Assembly (NCBI GenBank): GCA_022841825.1
Contig: JALHQT010000004.1
Coordinates: 1-64,000, forward strand
Source: Anaerolineae bacterium
GTDB lineage: Bacteria; Chloroflexota; Anaerolineae; Aggregatilineales; Phototrophicaceae
DNA length: 64,000 nucleotides
Direction of reading: 5' to 3'
A program made the position numbers and the translations under genes. Position 1 is the first letter of the stretch; every line of letters begins with the position of its first letter. Under the pieces are notes generated by a model. It searched no databases. It was not told the DNA's origin and worked only from the letters and a program-made list of their open reading frames with translations. This document shows positions 8,030-18,051 of this stretch, piece by piece.

Positions 8030-9475
8030 ATGAAGAGCTATAAACTTTGGATCAACGGGGAATGGGCGAGCAGCACCGGACGTAAGAAGGTGACTGTCTT
8101 TGACCCGGCGACGGGTGCCCCGATTGCCCAGACCGTTGATGCGAATCGTGAAGACGTGAACCGGGCGGTCAGCGCCGCCAAAGAGGCGTTCTACGATGGG
8201 CGCTGGTCGCGTTTGACGCCGGCTGCTCGCGCGCTGGCATTGTGGAAACTCAGCGACCTGCTCGAAAAGCGGATGGAGAAATTCGCCCGCGCCGAAAGCG
8301 AAAATACCGGCAAACCCTATGGCTTTGTCAGTCTGGGTGCGGATTTGCCGTTCTGTGTCGATAACCTGCGCTTTTTCAGCGCTGCCGCGCGCGATACGCA
8401 CGGCTACAGCTCTGGCGAATACGCGGCTGGTTTCACCTCGATCTATCGCCGGGAGCCTGTCGGCGTGGTCGGGCAGATTGCGCCCTGGAACTACCCGCTC
8501 ATGATGGCGATCTGGAAGATTGGTCCCGCGCTGGCGGCGGGCTGCACGACCGTCCTCAAGCCCGCGCCAACCACGCCCATCACCACGCTGATGCTGGCGG
8601 AGCTGTGCGCCGAAGCGGGCATCCCGCCGGGTGTCGTCAATGTCGTCACCGGGGGCAACGAGACCGGGCAAGCAGTGGTCGAACATCCTGACGTGCGTAT
8701 GGTCAGCCTGACAGGCTCGACGGGCACGGGCAAGAAGATCATGAAGACGGCGGCGGATACCCTCAAGCGTGTTCATCTGGAGCTGGGCGGCAAAGCGCCG
8801 TTCATCGTCTTTGAGGATGTCGATGTCGATGCGTTGGCGGGTAGTGCGACGATTGGCTCGACGTTCAACACCGGGCAGGATTGCACGGCGGCGACGCGCG
8901 TGTACGTCGAGAAAAGCCGCTACAACCAGGCATTAGAGGCGATTGTCGAGAGTATGCGCGGCGTCAAGATCGGGCGGCAGTTCGATGATGGCGCGCAGAT
9001 GGGTCCGCTCATCAGTGCGACGCAGCGCGAGCGCGTACAGGGCTTTGTCGAGCGCGCGAAGGCAGCCGGCGCGAAGGTCATCACGGGTGGGGGCGTGCCG
9101 AAGGGCTACGATGACGGCTACTTCTTCGAGCCGACGGTCATCGTGGATGCCGACCAGAAGGCGGAGATCATCCAGAGCGAAGTCTTTGGTCCCGTCCTGA
9201 CGATCAGCACCTTCAAGGGTGAAGACGAAGCGGTCGCGTTGGGCAACGATGTGCTCTACGGGCTGGCGGCGAGCGTCTGGACGCGCGACATCGGGCGCGC
9301 CATGCGCGTCGCGCGCGACCTGGAGTTCGGCACAGTCTGGATCAACGATCATATCCCGCTGGCGAGCGAGACTCCGCACGGGGGCTTCAAGCAGTCGGGC
9401 TTTGGCAAGGACTTGTCGGCGGAAGCGGTCAGTGACTACAAGATCACCAAGCATGTGATGGTGAAGAACGGCTGA
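8030..9475 (+). CDS. patD: Gamma-aminobutyraldehyde dehydrogenase
   Basis: 481-residue NAD(P)+-dependent aldehyde dehydrogenase. Catalytic Glu251 lies in HLELGGKAP and nucleophile Cys285 in NTGQDCTAAT. APWNYPLMMA and LTGSTGTG form the cofactor fold. Motifs such as SSGEYAAGFTSIYRREP, GQDCTAAT and SVWTRDIGRA, and the C-terminal HVMVK, agree with PatD (YdcW), which oxidises 4-aminobutyraldehyde from putrescine to GABA. Glycine betaine aldehyde is a possible alternative substrate. Its place between ydcS and ydcT supports the putrescine assignment; in E. coli the same gene follows ydcV. A purine-rich AGGAAAAAG precedes the ATG. Confidence 0.93.
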   Translation: MKSYKLWINGEWASSTGRKKVTVFDPATGAPIAQTVDANREDVNRAVSAAKEAFYDGRWSRLTPAARALALWKLSDLLEKRMEKFARAESENTGKPYGFVSLGADLPFCVDNLRFFSAAARDTHGYSSGEYAAGFTSIYRREPVGVVGQIAPWNYPLMMAIWKIGPALAAGCTTVLKPAPTTPITTLMLAELCAEAGIPPGVVNVVTGGNETGQAVVEHPDVRMVSLTGSTGTGKKIMKTAADTLKRVHLELGGKAPFIVFEDVDVDALAGSATIGSTFNTGQDCTAATRVYVEKSRYNQALEAIVESMRGVKIGRQFDDGAQMGPLISATQRERVQGFVERAKAAGAKVITGGGVPKGYDDGYFFEPTVIVDADQKAEIIQSEVFGPVLTISTFKGEDEAVALGNDVLYGLAASVWTRDIGRAMRVARDLEFGTVWINDHIPLASETPHGGFKQSGFGKDLSAEAVSDYKITKHVMVKNG

Positions 9476-9552
9476 ATTCGTGCGTGGTGCGCGGTGCGAA
9501 ACGGCACATATATAGTCGCGCCACGCACTCCTTACTTGATTGGACTGCAAGA

Positions 9553-10602
9553 ATGAACGTCAAGAATACTGCGACGAGTATCGCCGTGCATCTCGACAAC
9601 GTTTCCCGCCACTTTGGCAGTGTTCGGGCGTTGGACGGCATTACGCTGGAAATCGAAGACGGCGAGTTCTTTTCGATGCTAGGACCCAGCGGCAGCGGGA
9701 AGACGACTTGTCTGCGCCTGATCGCGGGGTTTGAGCAGCCTAGCGGGGGCAAGATTCTCCTGCATGGCAAGAACGTCGTCGGCGTTCCGCCTTATGACCG
9801 CGATGTGAACACTGTGTTCCAGGATTACGCGCTTTTTCCGCACATGACCGTTGCGGAAAACGTCGGCTACGGACTGATGATCAAAAAAGTGCCGAAGCCC
9901 GACCGTGAGCGGCGTGTCCAGGACATGCTGGAGATGGTGCGGCTGCCGCAGATGGCTGGGCGTAAGCCGTCGCAGCTTTCAGGCGGTCAGCGGCAGCGTG
10001 TTGCGCTGGCACGCGCGCTCATCAACCATCCAAGCGTGCTGCTGCTGGATGAGCCGCTTGGCGCGCTCGACCTGAAGCTGCGTCAGGAGATGCAGATCGA
10101 ACTCAAAGCGATCCAACAGCGCGTCGGCATCACCTTCATCTACGTGACGCACGACCAGGAAGAGGCGCTGACCATGAGCGACCGCATCGCGGTATTCAAT
10201 CATGGCAAGGTCGAGCAGGTGGGGTCTCCGGCGGAGATGTATGAGCGTCCTGCGACGAGCTTTGTGGCGGGATTCGTCGGCACGTCCAACCTGCTCCAGG
10301 GCGAGGTGGCGCGCGCGGTAGCGGGGTCGAGCGCGGCGTTTGCCGTGCGTCCGGAAAAGATCAGGATGTGCCCGCCAGAGACACCGGTCAGCCCGGCAGA
10401 GTGTTCGCTGCTGGGCACGGTGCGTGATGTGGTGTACCTGGGGATGAACACGCGCTATCTGATCGAAGCGGAGGGCGGGGCGGACATCACCGTCGTCCAG
10501 CAGAACCTGGAGGCGACTTCGATGAGCGTGCTGACGGCGAAGGGGGAGCGCGTGCGGCTGATTTGGTCGCGCGACTTTAATCGTCCCGTGATTGTGGACT
10601 AG
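9553..10602 (+). CDS. ydcT: Polyamine ABC transporter ATP-binding protein (PotA/YdcT type)
   Basis: 349 residues. Walker A GPSGSGKTT, Q-loop in VFQDYALFPH, signature LSGGQRQRVALARAL, Walker B VLLLDEPLGALD and switch His in VTHDQEEAL are all intact. A C-terminal TOBE-like domain follows (about residues 240-349). It energises import by the two permeases encoded immediately downstream. The frame opens at 9484, but the conserved start is the ATG at 9553. The next gene begins 9 bases after the stop, behind AGGGAGA. Confidence 0.93.
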   Translation: MNVKNTATSIAVHLDNVSRHFGSVRALDGITLEIEDGEFFSMLGPSGSGKTTCLRLIAGFEQPSGGKILLHGKNVVGVPPYDRDVNTVFQDYALFPHMTVAENVGYGLMIKKVPKPDRERRVQDMLEMVRLPQMAGRKPSQLSGGQRQRVALARALINHPSVLLLDEPLGALDLKLRQEMQIELKAIQQRVGITFIYVTHDQEEALTMSDRIAVFNHGKVEQVGSPAEMYERPATSFVAGFVGTSNLLQGEVARAVAGSSAAFAVRPEKIRMCPPETPVSPAECSLLGTVRDVVYLGMNTRYLIEAEGGADITVVQQNLEATSMSVLTAKGERVRLIWSRDFNRPVIVD

Positions 10603-10610
10603 GGAGATCG

Positions 10611-11561
<951 letters not shown>

Positions 11562-11563
11562 TC

Positions 11564-12352
11564 ATGTCGACAGAACGCGCACCCTGGAGCTTGCGGCTTG
11601 CGGCGATTGGCGGGCTGCTGTTCCTGCATTTTCCGATCCTGGTGATTCTCCTCTATGCCTTTACCACCGAGGAGAACGCTTTCACCTTTCCGCCGCCGGG
11701 GCTGACAACGCAGTGGTTCGGAGCGATCCTGGAACGCCCGGACTTCTGGCGAGCGCTCATATTGTCTTTGCAGGTCGCCGCGATTGCGACGCTGATCGCC
11801 ATCGTCCTGGGGACGCTGATCGCGCTGGCGACGTATCGTCGTAAGTTCTTCGGCAGCGATTCGCTGTCCCTGCTGATCGTTCTGCCGATCGCGCTGCCGG
11901 GCATTGTCAGTGGTATCGCGCTGCGCAGTTCGATCAGCGTCCTGGACATCGATTTTTCGGTCTGGACGATCATCATCGGTCATGCGACATTCTGCATCGT
12001 CACGGTCTACAACAATGTCGTCGCGCGCCTGCGACGAACGTCGAACTCACTGCTCGAAGCATCGATGGATCTGGGCGCGACGAACTGGCAGACCTTCCGT
12101 CATGTCGTGCTGCCGAATATCGCAACCGCGCTGCTGGCGGGTGGGATGCTGGCGTTCGCGCTGTCTTTCGACGAAATCATCGTGACCACCTTTACGGCAG
12201 GTCAGGATCGCACACTGCCGATCTGGATCTTTGACCAGCTCACACGCCCGCGTGACCGACCCGTGACCAACGTCGCGGCGATCATCGTCATTCTGACGAC
12301 GCTCGTTCCGATTTATCTGGCGTATCGCTGGACGCAGGAGACGCGGGATTAA
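11564..12352 (+). CDS. ydcV: Polyamine ABC transporter permease (PotC/YdcV type)
   Basis: 262 residues, about six helices, with the EAA loop [20 protein letters not shown] and a C-terminal [14 protein letters not shown] segment typical of PotC. It forms the heterodimeric channel with the preceding permease. Last gene of the putrescine cluster; a hairpin-forming repeat follows six bases downstream and faces a convergent histidine kinase gene. Confidence 0.92.
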   Translation: MSTERAPWSLRLAAIGGLLFLHFPILVILLYAFTTEENAFTFPPPGLTTQWFGAILERPDFWRALILSLQVAAIATLIAIVLGTLIALATYRRKFFGSDSLSLLIVLPIALPGIVSGIALRSSISVLDIDFSVWTIIIGHATFCIVTVYNNVVARLRRTSNSLLEASMDLGATNWQTFRHVVLPNIATALLAGGMLAFALSFDEIIVTTFTAGQDRTLPIWIFDQLTRPRDRPVTNVAAIIVILTTLVPIYLAYRWTQETRD

Positions 12353-12357
12353 CAATA

Positions 12358-12411
12358 AGTGATGAGTAATGAGTCTGAAATCAGCACTGCTCATCACTCA
12401 TCACTCGTCAC
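12358..12411. repeat. Family B hairpin (AGTGATGAGTAATGAGT type)
   Basis: AGTGATGAGTAATGAGT at 12358-12374 and CTCATCACTCATCACT within 12388-12411 form an imperfect stem between two convergent genes. It may serve as a bidirectional terminator. Similar motifs are at 28267-28340 and 32435-32460. Confidence 0.65.
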
Positions 12412-14009
12412 TACGTGATGGGCAGCCAGAAACCAAAGCGGCTGCCGACGCCTGGCGTGCTTTCGACCCAGACTTCGCCCTTGTGCCGTTCGATGATCGT
12501 CTTGACCAGACTTAAACCCAAGCCGCGCCCCTCAATGTCTTCGGTGCCCGCCTGGCGGGCGCGGAAGAATGAGTTGAAGAGGCGTGGCAGCACTTCGGCG
12601 GGGATGCCAATCCCGGTGTCTTCGACCACGAAGTGGACGTGGTTGTTTTCCTGATATGCCTTGACGGTGATCTTGCCACCTTGCCCCGTGTACTTGACGG
12701 CATTGCTCAGGAGATTCTCCATCGCTTCGCGCACCAGCGCGGGGTTGAGCAGGAGGGGCGGGGTGTTATCGAGCGCGATTTCTGCGCGCAAACGCTGCCC
12801 TTTGTTATCGGATGCAGCACGCATGTTGTTCAGCGCAATGTTGACGATATCCCGGAAATTGACCCGTTCATAGAGTTCCGAAGGCGAGGTGCGGATCTTC
12901 TCAACACGCAGCAGGTCGTCGAGAAGTCCTGTCATCCGCTCGGTTTGCTGCTGGACGATGCCGAGATACTCAGCGGTCTTGCTGGCAGGGTCAACATCAA
13001 GCTGCATCAGGCTGCAATAGCCGACGATCAATGCTAACGGGCTGCGCAGGTCGTGCGACGCCATTTGCAGCATCTCGTCCTTGAAGCGATTGAGGTCGCG
13101 CGTCTGTGTGATGTCGCGCATGACGACGACGTAGCCCGCGTTGCCTGCGCCCGCCTGGTGTTCCCAGACGGCGATATTCGCCAGATAATCCCGCTTGTGC
13201 TGCTCTGAGCGCACTTCAAACGACCAGTTCTGACCGCTTTGGAGCGGGCTATCGATGACTCCGACAATCATCACCAGCGACGTATCGACATGCGTGAACT
13301 CACGCAGGGGACGACCCAGGATCGCGTCTTTGTCCTGACTGCCCATCAGGGCTGCGCCGGTGTCATTGGTCAGCAGCAGTTGCCCCTTGTCATCCAGCAC
13401 CAGCAGCACATCCGGCATCGCATGGAGGATAGCTTCGAGCTGCTTTTGCTGCCCCTTCATGTCGGTGAAGAGCTGCGCGTTGCGCATGGCAACCGCGACC
13501 TGGTTGGCGATGATCGTCATCAGGCGCATGTGATGATCAGTGAAGTGCCCCGGTTTGGGATGCATCAGCGTGAAGACGCCAATGACATGATCATCATGCA
13601 TGAAGGGCACGGACAGCGCTGAACCGCCGGCAGATGGGATGTCCGGCAGTTCCAGCCAGCGATTATCTTCGCTGGTGTTGTGAATGATGGTGCCTTGTTT
13701 GTTGTGAATGATCCAGCGCGCCAAGCCTTCGCTGACGACCTTTTGTGCGGTCTGGAAAGTATCATCGCTGAACGGCGCACGCAGCATCCCCGTTTGGAAC
13801 TGCTGGCGTAGGTTGAACAACCGCCAACGATTGCTGCCGTCCGTATTCATCAGCAGCGTGGACTGCTCCACGCTGAAGTGGCGCATCAGCAGGTCGATGA
13901 CATTTTTCAGGACACGATTCTGGTCGAAGCTCGTGAGCATGTGCGAGACTTCGGTCAGAAGTTCCAGATCGTTAAGTTCCAGGTTCGTCATAGGCGAGAT
14001 CATCTGCAT
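12411..14009 (-). CDS. Soluble GAF-PAS sensor histidine kinase
   Basis: 532 residues, no membrane segments. A GAF domain spans about residues 20-185 and a PAS domain about 188-305. HisKA follows with phosphoacceptor His319 (MASHDLRSPLALI), then HATPase with N box NLLSNAVKYTG, G1 DTGIGIP and G2 GRGLGLSLVKT. It senses a cytosolic ligand or redox signal through GAF/PAS. No response regulator is adjacent. The start is uncertain: ATGs at 14009, 14003 and 13991 are all possible and none has a strong ribosome site. Convergent with ydcV. Confidence 0.85.
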   Translation of the reverse strand: MQMISPMTNLELNDLELLTEVSHMLTSFDQNRVLKNVIDLLMRHFSVEQSTLLMNTDGSNRWRLFNLRQQFQTGMLRAPFSDDTFQTAQKVVSEGLARWIIHNKQGTIIHNTSEDNRWLELPDIPSAGGSALSVPFMHDDHVIGVFTLMHPKPGHFTDHHMRLMTIIANQVAVAMRNAQLFTDMKGQQKQLEAILHAMPDVLLVLDDKGQLLLTNDTGAALMGSQDKDAILGRPLREFTHVDTSLVMIVGVIDSPLQSGQNWSFEVRSEQHKRDYLANIAVWEHQAGAGNAGYVVVMRDITQTRDLNRFKDEMLQMASHDLRSPLALIVGYCSLMQLDVDPASKTAEYLGIVQQQTERMTGLLDDLLRVEKIRTSPSELYERVNFRDIVNIALNNMRAASDNKGQRLRAEIALDNTPPLLLNPALVREAMENLLSNAVKYTGQGGKITVKAYQENNHVHFVVEDTGIGIPAEVLPRLFNSFFRARQAGTEDIEGRGLGLSLVKTIIERHKGEVWVESTPGVGSRFGFWLPIT

Positions 14010-14127
14010 GTAGCATTCATGAGCGGTAGTGTACCCGACTATAGAGAATCATACAGTGATACGCACCTGGCGATGCAGGTGTATTGTGCTAGAAAATTGT
14101 TTGGAAAAGTTTGCGAAATGAAATGTT

Positions 14128-14154
14128 GCAGGCGGCAGCCCGTGCGCCGCCTGC
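14128..14154 (-). terminator. Hairpin after the M42 peptidase genes
   Basis: GCAGGCGGC (14128-14136) pairs with GCCGCCTGC (14146-14154), 9 bp, 10 bases past the stop of the last M42 gene. A T-rich but interrupted tract follows on the minus strand. Confidence 0.45.
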
Positions 14155-14163
14155 TCAACGCAA

Positions 14164-15171
14164 TTATGAGAAGGAAAGCGGCTCAGACAGCAGCTTGACG
14201 AGGAGCTGCACACACGCTTCGACATCGCGGCTGTCCACCGTCTCGCTCGTGGTATGGACGAATCGGCATGGGATCGAAATACATCCGCTGGGGACGCCCG
14301 ACCGCGCGACCTGAATGCCCGCCGAGTCGGTCGTGCCGAGCGTGAGGATTTCTCGCTGGTAGGGGATATCGGCGGCTTCGGCTGCACCGATCATCCAGTC
14401 ACGAATGTGCGGTGGGACAACATGCCCGGTATCCATGATTTTGATCGCCGCACCGCCGCCGAGGCGAACGTCGTGACGTTCGCCTTTGACCTCGTCGCCC
14501 GTTTGCGTTACGTCGAGCGAGACGGCGACATCCGGGTCGATGCCATGCGCGGCAGGGCGCGCGCCGCGTAAGCCGACTTCTTCCTGCACCGTGAAGGCGA
14601 AACAAACCTCATGCGGCGTTTTTCCGTTCAGGCGGCGCATCGCTTCGATGGCGATGGCACAGCCGATACGATCATCCATCGATTTGGCGATCAGTCGTGT
14701 GCCGCGCTGCTCGAACGGACGCCAGAAACCCGCCGGACTGCCCGCCTTCACGCGCGACGTATCGCCTCCATCGCTCACATCGACGAAGAAGCTGTCGAGA
14801 TCGGGCGCGGTCGTGCGCGCTGCGCCGAATGGCTCCGGCGCGGCGACGACGCCAATCGTGCCGTCTTCAAAGCGCACGCGGCTGCCGTGCAGCGTGGTAT
14901 AGAGCAAGCCGCCGATGGCGCTGAAGCGAAGGTAGCCGCTCTTCGGCTCCTGGAAGGTCGCCATGATGCCGATCTCATCCATGTGTGCGGCGATCATGAT
15001 CGTCTTCTTGCCCTTGCCGCCTTTTCCGACACGGCACAGCAGGCTGCCGAGTGGATCGACCTCGATCTTGTCGGCAAACGGCTTGACTTCCGCGCGGATC
15101 AGTTCGCGCACCTGATGTTCGTAGCCGGAAGGTCCCCACGCTTCGGTGAGCTTACGGATGAGGTCGATCAC
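14164..15171 (-). CDS. M42 family metallo-aminopeptidase, third of three
   Basis: 335 residues. TET-type di-zinc aminopeptidase of the M42 family (glutamyl aminopeptidase/deblocking peptidase group). Metal and catalytic residues are in place: His of AAHMDEIG, Asp of SMDDRIGC, the Glu pair of VQEEVGLRG, Asp of VSLDVT and His of CRFVHTTSE. Such enzymes form 12-subunit tetrahedral particles in the cytosol that trim peptides. Its ATG overlaps the stop of the preceding M42 gene by 4 bases. Confidence 0.92.
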   Translation of the reverse strand: MIDLIRKLTEAWGPSGYEHQVRELIRAEVKPFADKIEVDPLGSLLCRVGKGGKGKKTIMIAAHMDEIGIMATFQEPKSGYLRFSAIGGLLYTTLHGSRVRFEDGTIGVVAAPEPFGAARTTAPDLDSFFVDVSDGGDTSRVKAGSPAGFWRPFEQRGTRLIAKSMDDRIGCAIAIEAMRRLNGKTPHEVCFAFTVQEEVGLRGARPAAHGIDPDVAVSLDVTQTGDEVKGERHDVRLGGGAAIKIMDTGHVVPPHIRDWMIGAAEAADIPYQREILTLGTTDSAGIQVARSGVPSGCISIPCRFVHTTSETVDSRDVEACVQLLVKLLSEPLSFS

Positions 15172-16214
15172 GATGAGAACTCCTGTAGGTCATGAAGCAG
15201 CGCCTGCACGAGACGCAGCGCATTGTCGTAGTCTTGCCCGTGCATGAAGGCGACCGGGCTGTGAATGTAACGGGCGGGATTGGAGATGACGAGGGTCGGC
15301 ACCCCGCTGTTGGTCATGTGGATGGAGCCGCCGTCGGTGCCGCCACCGGGTGTCGTCTTGAGCTGATAGGGGATGCTGTGCTTTTCGGCGGTCGCGCGGG
15401 CGAAGTCCAGTAGCTTAGGTGGCACGACCAGGCTGCGATCCATGACCGTCAGGACGGGTCCTCCCAAGATGCGGCAGGTTGGATTGAGTTCTTCGCGCGT
15501 GTCCGGCTCGGCAAGCGCGTTGGGAATGTCGTTGGCGGTTGTCGTCTCCAGCACCAGCGCCAGATCCGGCTGAAGCGTTTGTGCCGCGACAACAGCACCG
15601 CGCAAGCCGATCTCCTCCTGGACGGTGAATGCCGCCAGGACATCCACCGGGTACGGACCGCCGCGCAGCACATCAACCAGCAGCGCGCAGCCCGCGCGGT
15701 CATCCAGCGCCTTACCGCGCACCATGCCGCCGCGCATCTCCGCGAAATAGCTGTCGAAGACGATCATGTCGCCGACTTTGACTTTGCCGTTGGCGTCATC
15801 TTTGCTGGAGGCACCGATGTCGATGCGCAGGCTGCTGATCTTCACGACGTTCTGGTCGCGCCCCAGATGAATGGGCGTCGACAGGATGACGCCGGGGATG
15901 GCGTTGGCACCGATGCGCACGCGCAGAGCGGGCAGGATACGGTCGTCGATGCCGCCGACGGGGGTGAAGCGCAGCAGTCCGTCGCTATCCACACCCGTGA
16001 CCATGAAGCCGACTTCATCCATATGCGCCGCGATCATTACGCGGCGTTTGCGTTTGGCTGTACCGCTTTTGAGAGCGGTGATGGTGCCCAGGGGGTCAAT
16101 CCGAATGTCTTCGGCGTGTCCGTCGATAGCGCCGAGGATGATCTTACGGACGGCATCTTCTTTGCCGGAGATGCCGTGCGCTTCCGAGAGCGACTTGAGC
16201 AGGTCGAGGTTCAT
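15168..16214 (-). CDS. M42 family metallo-aminopeptidase, second of three
   Basis: 348 residues. Same family as its two neighbours, but clearly divergent, so the three are paralogues and not a recent duplication. Ligands: His of AAHMDEVGF, Asp of ALDDRAGC, Glu pair of VQEEIGLRG, Asp-position residue in LVLETTTAND (Glu here), and His of RYIHSPVAF. The acidic residue after LVLE differs from Asp in the third gene; a Glu at that metal site is known in the clan. Overlaps both neighbours by 4 bases (ATGA). Confidence 0.92.
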   Translation of the reverse strand: MNLDLLKSLSEAHGISGKEDAVRKIILGAIDGHAEDIRIDPLGTITALKSGTAKRKRRVMIAAHMDEVGFMVTGVDSDGLLRFTPVGGIDDRILPALRVRIGANAIPGVILSTPIHLGRDQNVVKISSLRIDIGASSKDDANGKVKVGDMIVFDSYFAEMRGGMVRGKALDDRAGCALLVDVLRGGPYPVDVLAAFTVQEEIGLRGAVVAAQTLQPDLALVLETTTANDIPNALAEPDTREELNPTCRILGGPVLTVMDRSLVVPPKLLDFARATAEKHSIPYQLKTTPGGGTDGGSIHMTNSGVPTLVISNPARYIHSPVAFMHGQDYDNALRLVQALLHDLQEFSS

Positions 16215-17299
16215 GATGCCTCCTCCTGCGCCTTGAGATCTTCCCAGGCAATCGACTGCATGAAGTCCGGCGCGAGATTGGCAATGAACGCCGCCATCAA
16301 CCGCCCGACCCGTTCGATATCGCGCGTGTCCGCCGTTTCGACGGGCGAGTGCATACTGCGGATGGCGACTTCCAACAGTGCGGTCGGCACGCCGGTTTGC
16401 GAGACCTGGATTGACCAGGCATCCGTCCCACTGCTGCCAGGCAGCAGATCATCCTGAAGCTTCATTTCCAGCGTCTTCGCCGTCTCGCGCAGTTTGTCAT
16501 ACAGCCTGGGATGAAAGTTCGGTCCGATGCCGATGCCAGGTCCTCCGCCCATCTCAATTGCCTTGTCGTCGTTGACACTGGGCTGCTTGGCAAAGCCCAC
16601 GTCGAGCGCGATGGCGATGTCGGGCTTGATGGTGTAAGCGGCGGTCTTCGCGCCGTACAAGCCAGTTTCCTCCTGAACGGTCGCTACCGCGTAGACATCC
16701 CAGGCGTGATGGTACTTTTGCAGCTCATTCAGGCAGACGCTTACCGCGGCAACACAAGCGCGATCATCCATCGCTTTGCCTGCGACCCGGCTGCCATTCA
16801 GCTCCAGCATGGGCGCATCCAGCGTGATCAGGTCGCCGGGGCGGACAAGGCGCTCGACTTCGTCCTGTGGCAGACCGACATCGATCAGCAGTGAGGGAAA
16901 ATCGATGTACTTGCCCGTGTTGTTCTTGAGCAGGTGAGGCGGAACGGTTGAGACGACGCCGCGCAGCATCTCTCGCCCGTGAACGACGACCGGCTGTGCC
17001 AGCAGCAGGCGGTTATCCGTGCCCGCGACGGGCAGAAATCCGACGAAACCTTCGACCAACCGCGAGACCATCATGCCGATTTCGTCCATGTGCGCGGCGA
17101 GCATAATGCTGCGCGGAGGGGTGCTCTTGCGGGTGGCGCGCTTGATGGCGATCAGGCTGCCGAGCTTGTCTTCCTGGAATTCATCCACCCAATCTGCCCA
17201 GGCATCGCGCAGCACGGCGCGGATGGGTGCTTCATGCCCGGACGGGGCGTGACTTTCGACCAGTGCCTTGAGATGTGCTTTGAGGTCAAACACGAACAC
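16211..17299 (-). CDS. M42 family metallo-aminopeptidase, first of three
   Basis: 362 residues; first gene of the trio. Motifs: AAHMDEIGM, AMDDRACV, VQEETGLYGAK, IALDVGF and SMHSPVET. It carries an alternative GSSGTDAW region near the active site, also seen in the family. The start is a GTG at 17299 (second GTG at 17293 possible) behind a weak CGGA. A TATACT-like -10 is visible about 30 bases upstream, so transcription of all three probably begins here. Confidence 0.9.
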   Translation of the reverse strand: MFVFDLKAHLKALVESHAPSGHEAPIRAVLRDAWADWVDEFQEDKLGSLIAIKRATRKSTPPRSIMLAAHMDEIGMMVSRLVEGFVGFLPVAGTDNRLLLAQPVVVHGREMLRGVVSTVPPHLLKNNTGKYIDFPSLLIDVGLPQDEVERLVRPGDLITLDAPMLELNGSRVAGKAMDDRACVAAVSVCLNELQKYHHAWDVYAVATVQEETGLYGAKTAAYTIKPDIAIALDVGFAKQPSVNDDKAIEMGGGPGIGIGPNFHPRLYDKLRETAKTLEMKLQDDLLPGSSGTDAWSIQVSQTGVPTALLEVAIRSMHSPVETADTRDIERVGRLMAAFIANLAPDFMQSIAWEDLKAQEEAS

Positions 17300-17352
17300 A
17301 CTATCCGAATGAGATAAGAAAGAGTGGGGGAGAGTATAGAGGGTGGGAGGCG

Positions 17353-17374
17353 GGAGGGCAACAGACTGCCCTCC
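17353..17374 (-). terminator. Hairpin after the Pro/Thr-rich protein gene
   Basis: GGAGGGCA (17353-17360) pairs with TGCCCTCC (17367-17374), loop of six, directly after the stop at 17378. No T-run follows, so termination is a guess. Confidence 0.35.
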
Positions 17375-17377
17375 GAA

Positions 17378-17908
17378 TCACACGCCCGGCGTCGCCGTCT
17401 CGAACGGGATAAGCGTCGGCGGAATGGCGTCTGTTGGCGGCGGCGCGACGGTGGGCGGTTCGGTCGTCGGCGGGATGGGCGCTGCCGTCGCGGGCGCGAT
17501 GGTCGGCTGCGGCGTAGCAGTCGCCGGGGCAAGCGTCGGGAACGGTGTCAGCGTCGGTGCCAGCGTCAGCGTCGGGAAGAAGAAGGGTGTTGGCGACAGG
17601 AAGCGTGTGACGGCGGGTGGGAAGAACTGCCCCGGCGTCGGCTGCAACTGCCCGAACGGGGTCGATGTGGCAATTGGGGTGATCAAACCGAACGGTGTGT
17701 TGCTCGGCAGCATCGTGACTGCTGCCAACGGCGTGAAGGTCGCGGTCGCGCTGCCGGGCAGGGGCTGCGCGCCGGGCGTGCTTCCGGCGGGAGCGGTCGC
17801 CCACAGGATGATACCGACGCAGTAGAACGGCAGGGTGATGAGAATGATAGCAAACAGCACGATGCGCAGGTTGCGCCGCCGCCGCTCAATTGCCAACGCC
17901 TGATCCAT
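17378..17908 (-). CDS. Membrane-anchored Pro/Thr-rich protein of unknown function
   Basis: 176 residues. A basic N-terminus (RRRRNLR) is followed by one hydrophobic helix (IVLFAIILITLPFYCVGIIL). The rest is a roughly 130-residue Pro/Thr/Ala-rich tail with recurring TPFG, TPTPF, PTLTPFPTL and ATATPQPT units. The predicted topology is N-in with an extended tail outside the cell, possibly a wall spacer or glycosylation carrier. I recognise no domain. The ATG at 17908 is chosen for AAGGAAGC seven bases upstream; an in-frame ATG at 17950 lacks one. Sits upstream of the M42 genes on the same strand. Confidence 0.7.
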   Translation of the reverse strand: MDQALAIERRRRNLRIVLFAIILITLPFYCVGIILWATAPAGSTPGAQPLPGSATATFTPLAAVTMLPSNTPFGLITPIATSTPFGQLQPTPGQFFPPAVTRFLSPTPFFFPTLTLAPTLTPFPTLAPATATPQPTIAPATAAPIPPTTEPPTVAPPPTDAIPPTLIPFETATPGV

Positions 17909-18051
17909 TCCAGCTTCCTTCGATACATACCGCATTCCAGCGGCGATCATACCATCAAACAGCGCGATTTTCGATTTGTGTCACTGAATTGACAGGGTGG
18001 CTTGCATGTTGCGGCTCGGCTTTCCGGATTATGCGACCACTCGCGACTTCT

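Noticed and set aside
8003-8776. Minus-strand frame opposite patD
   Set aside because: Antisense shadow; patD is supported by catalytic residues and operon context.
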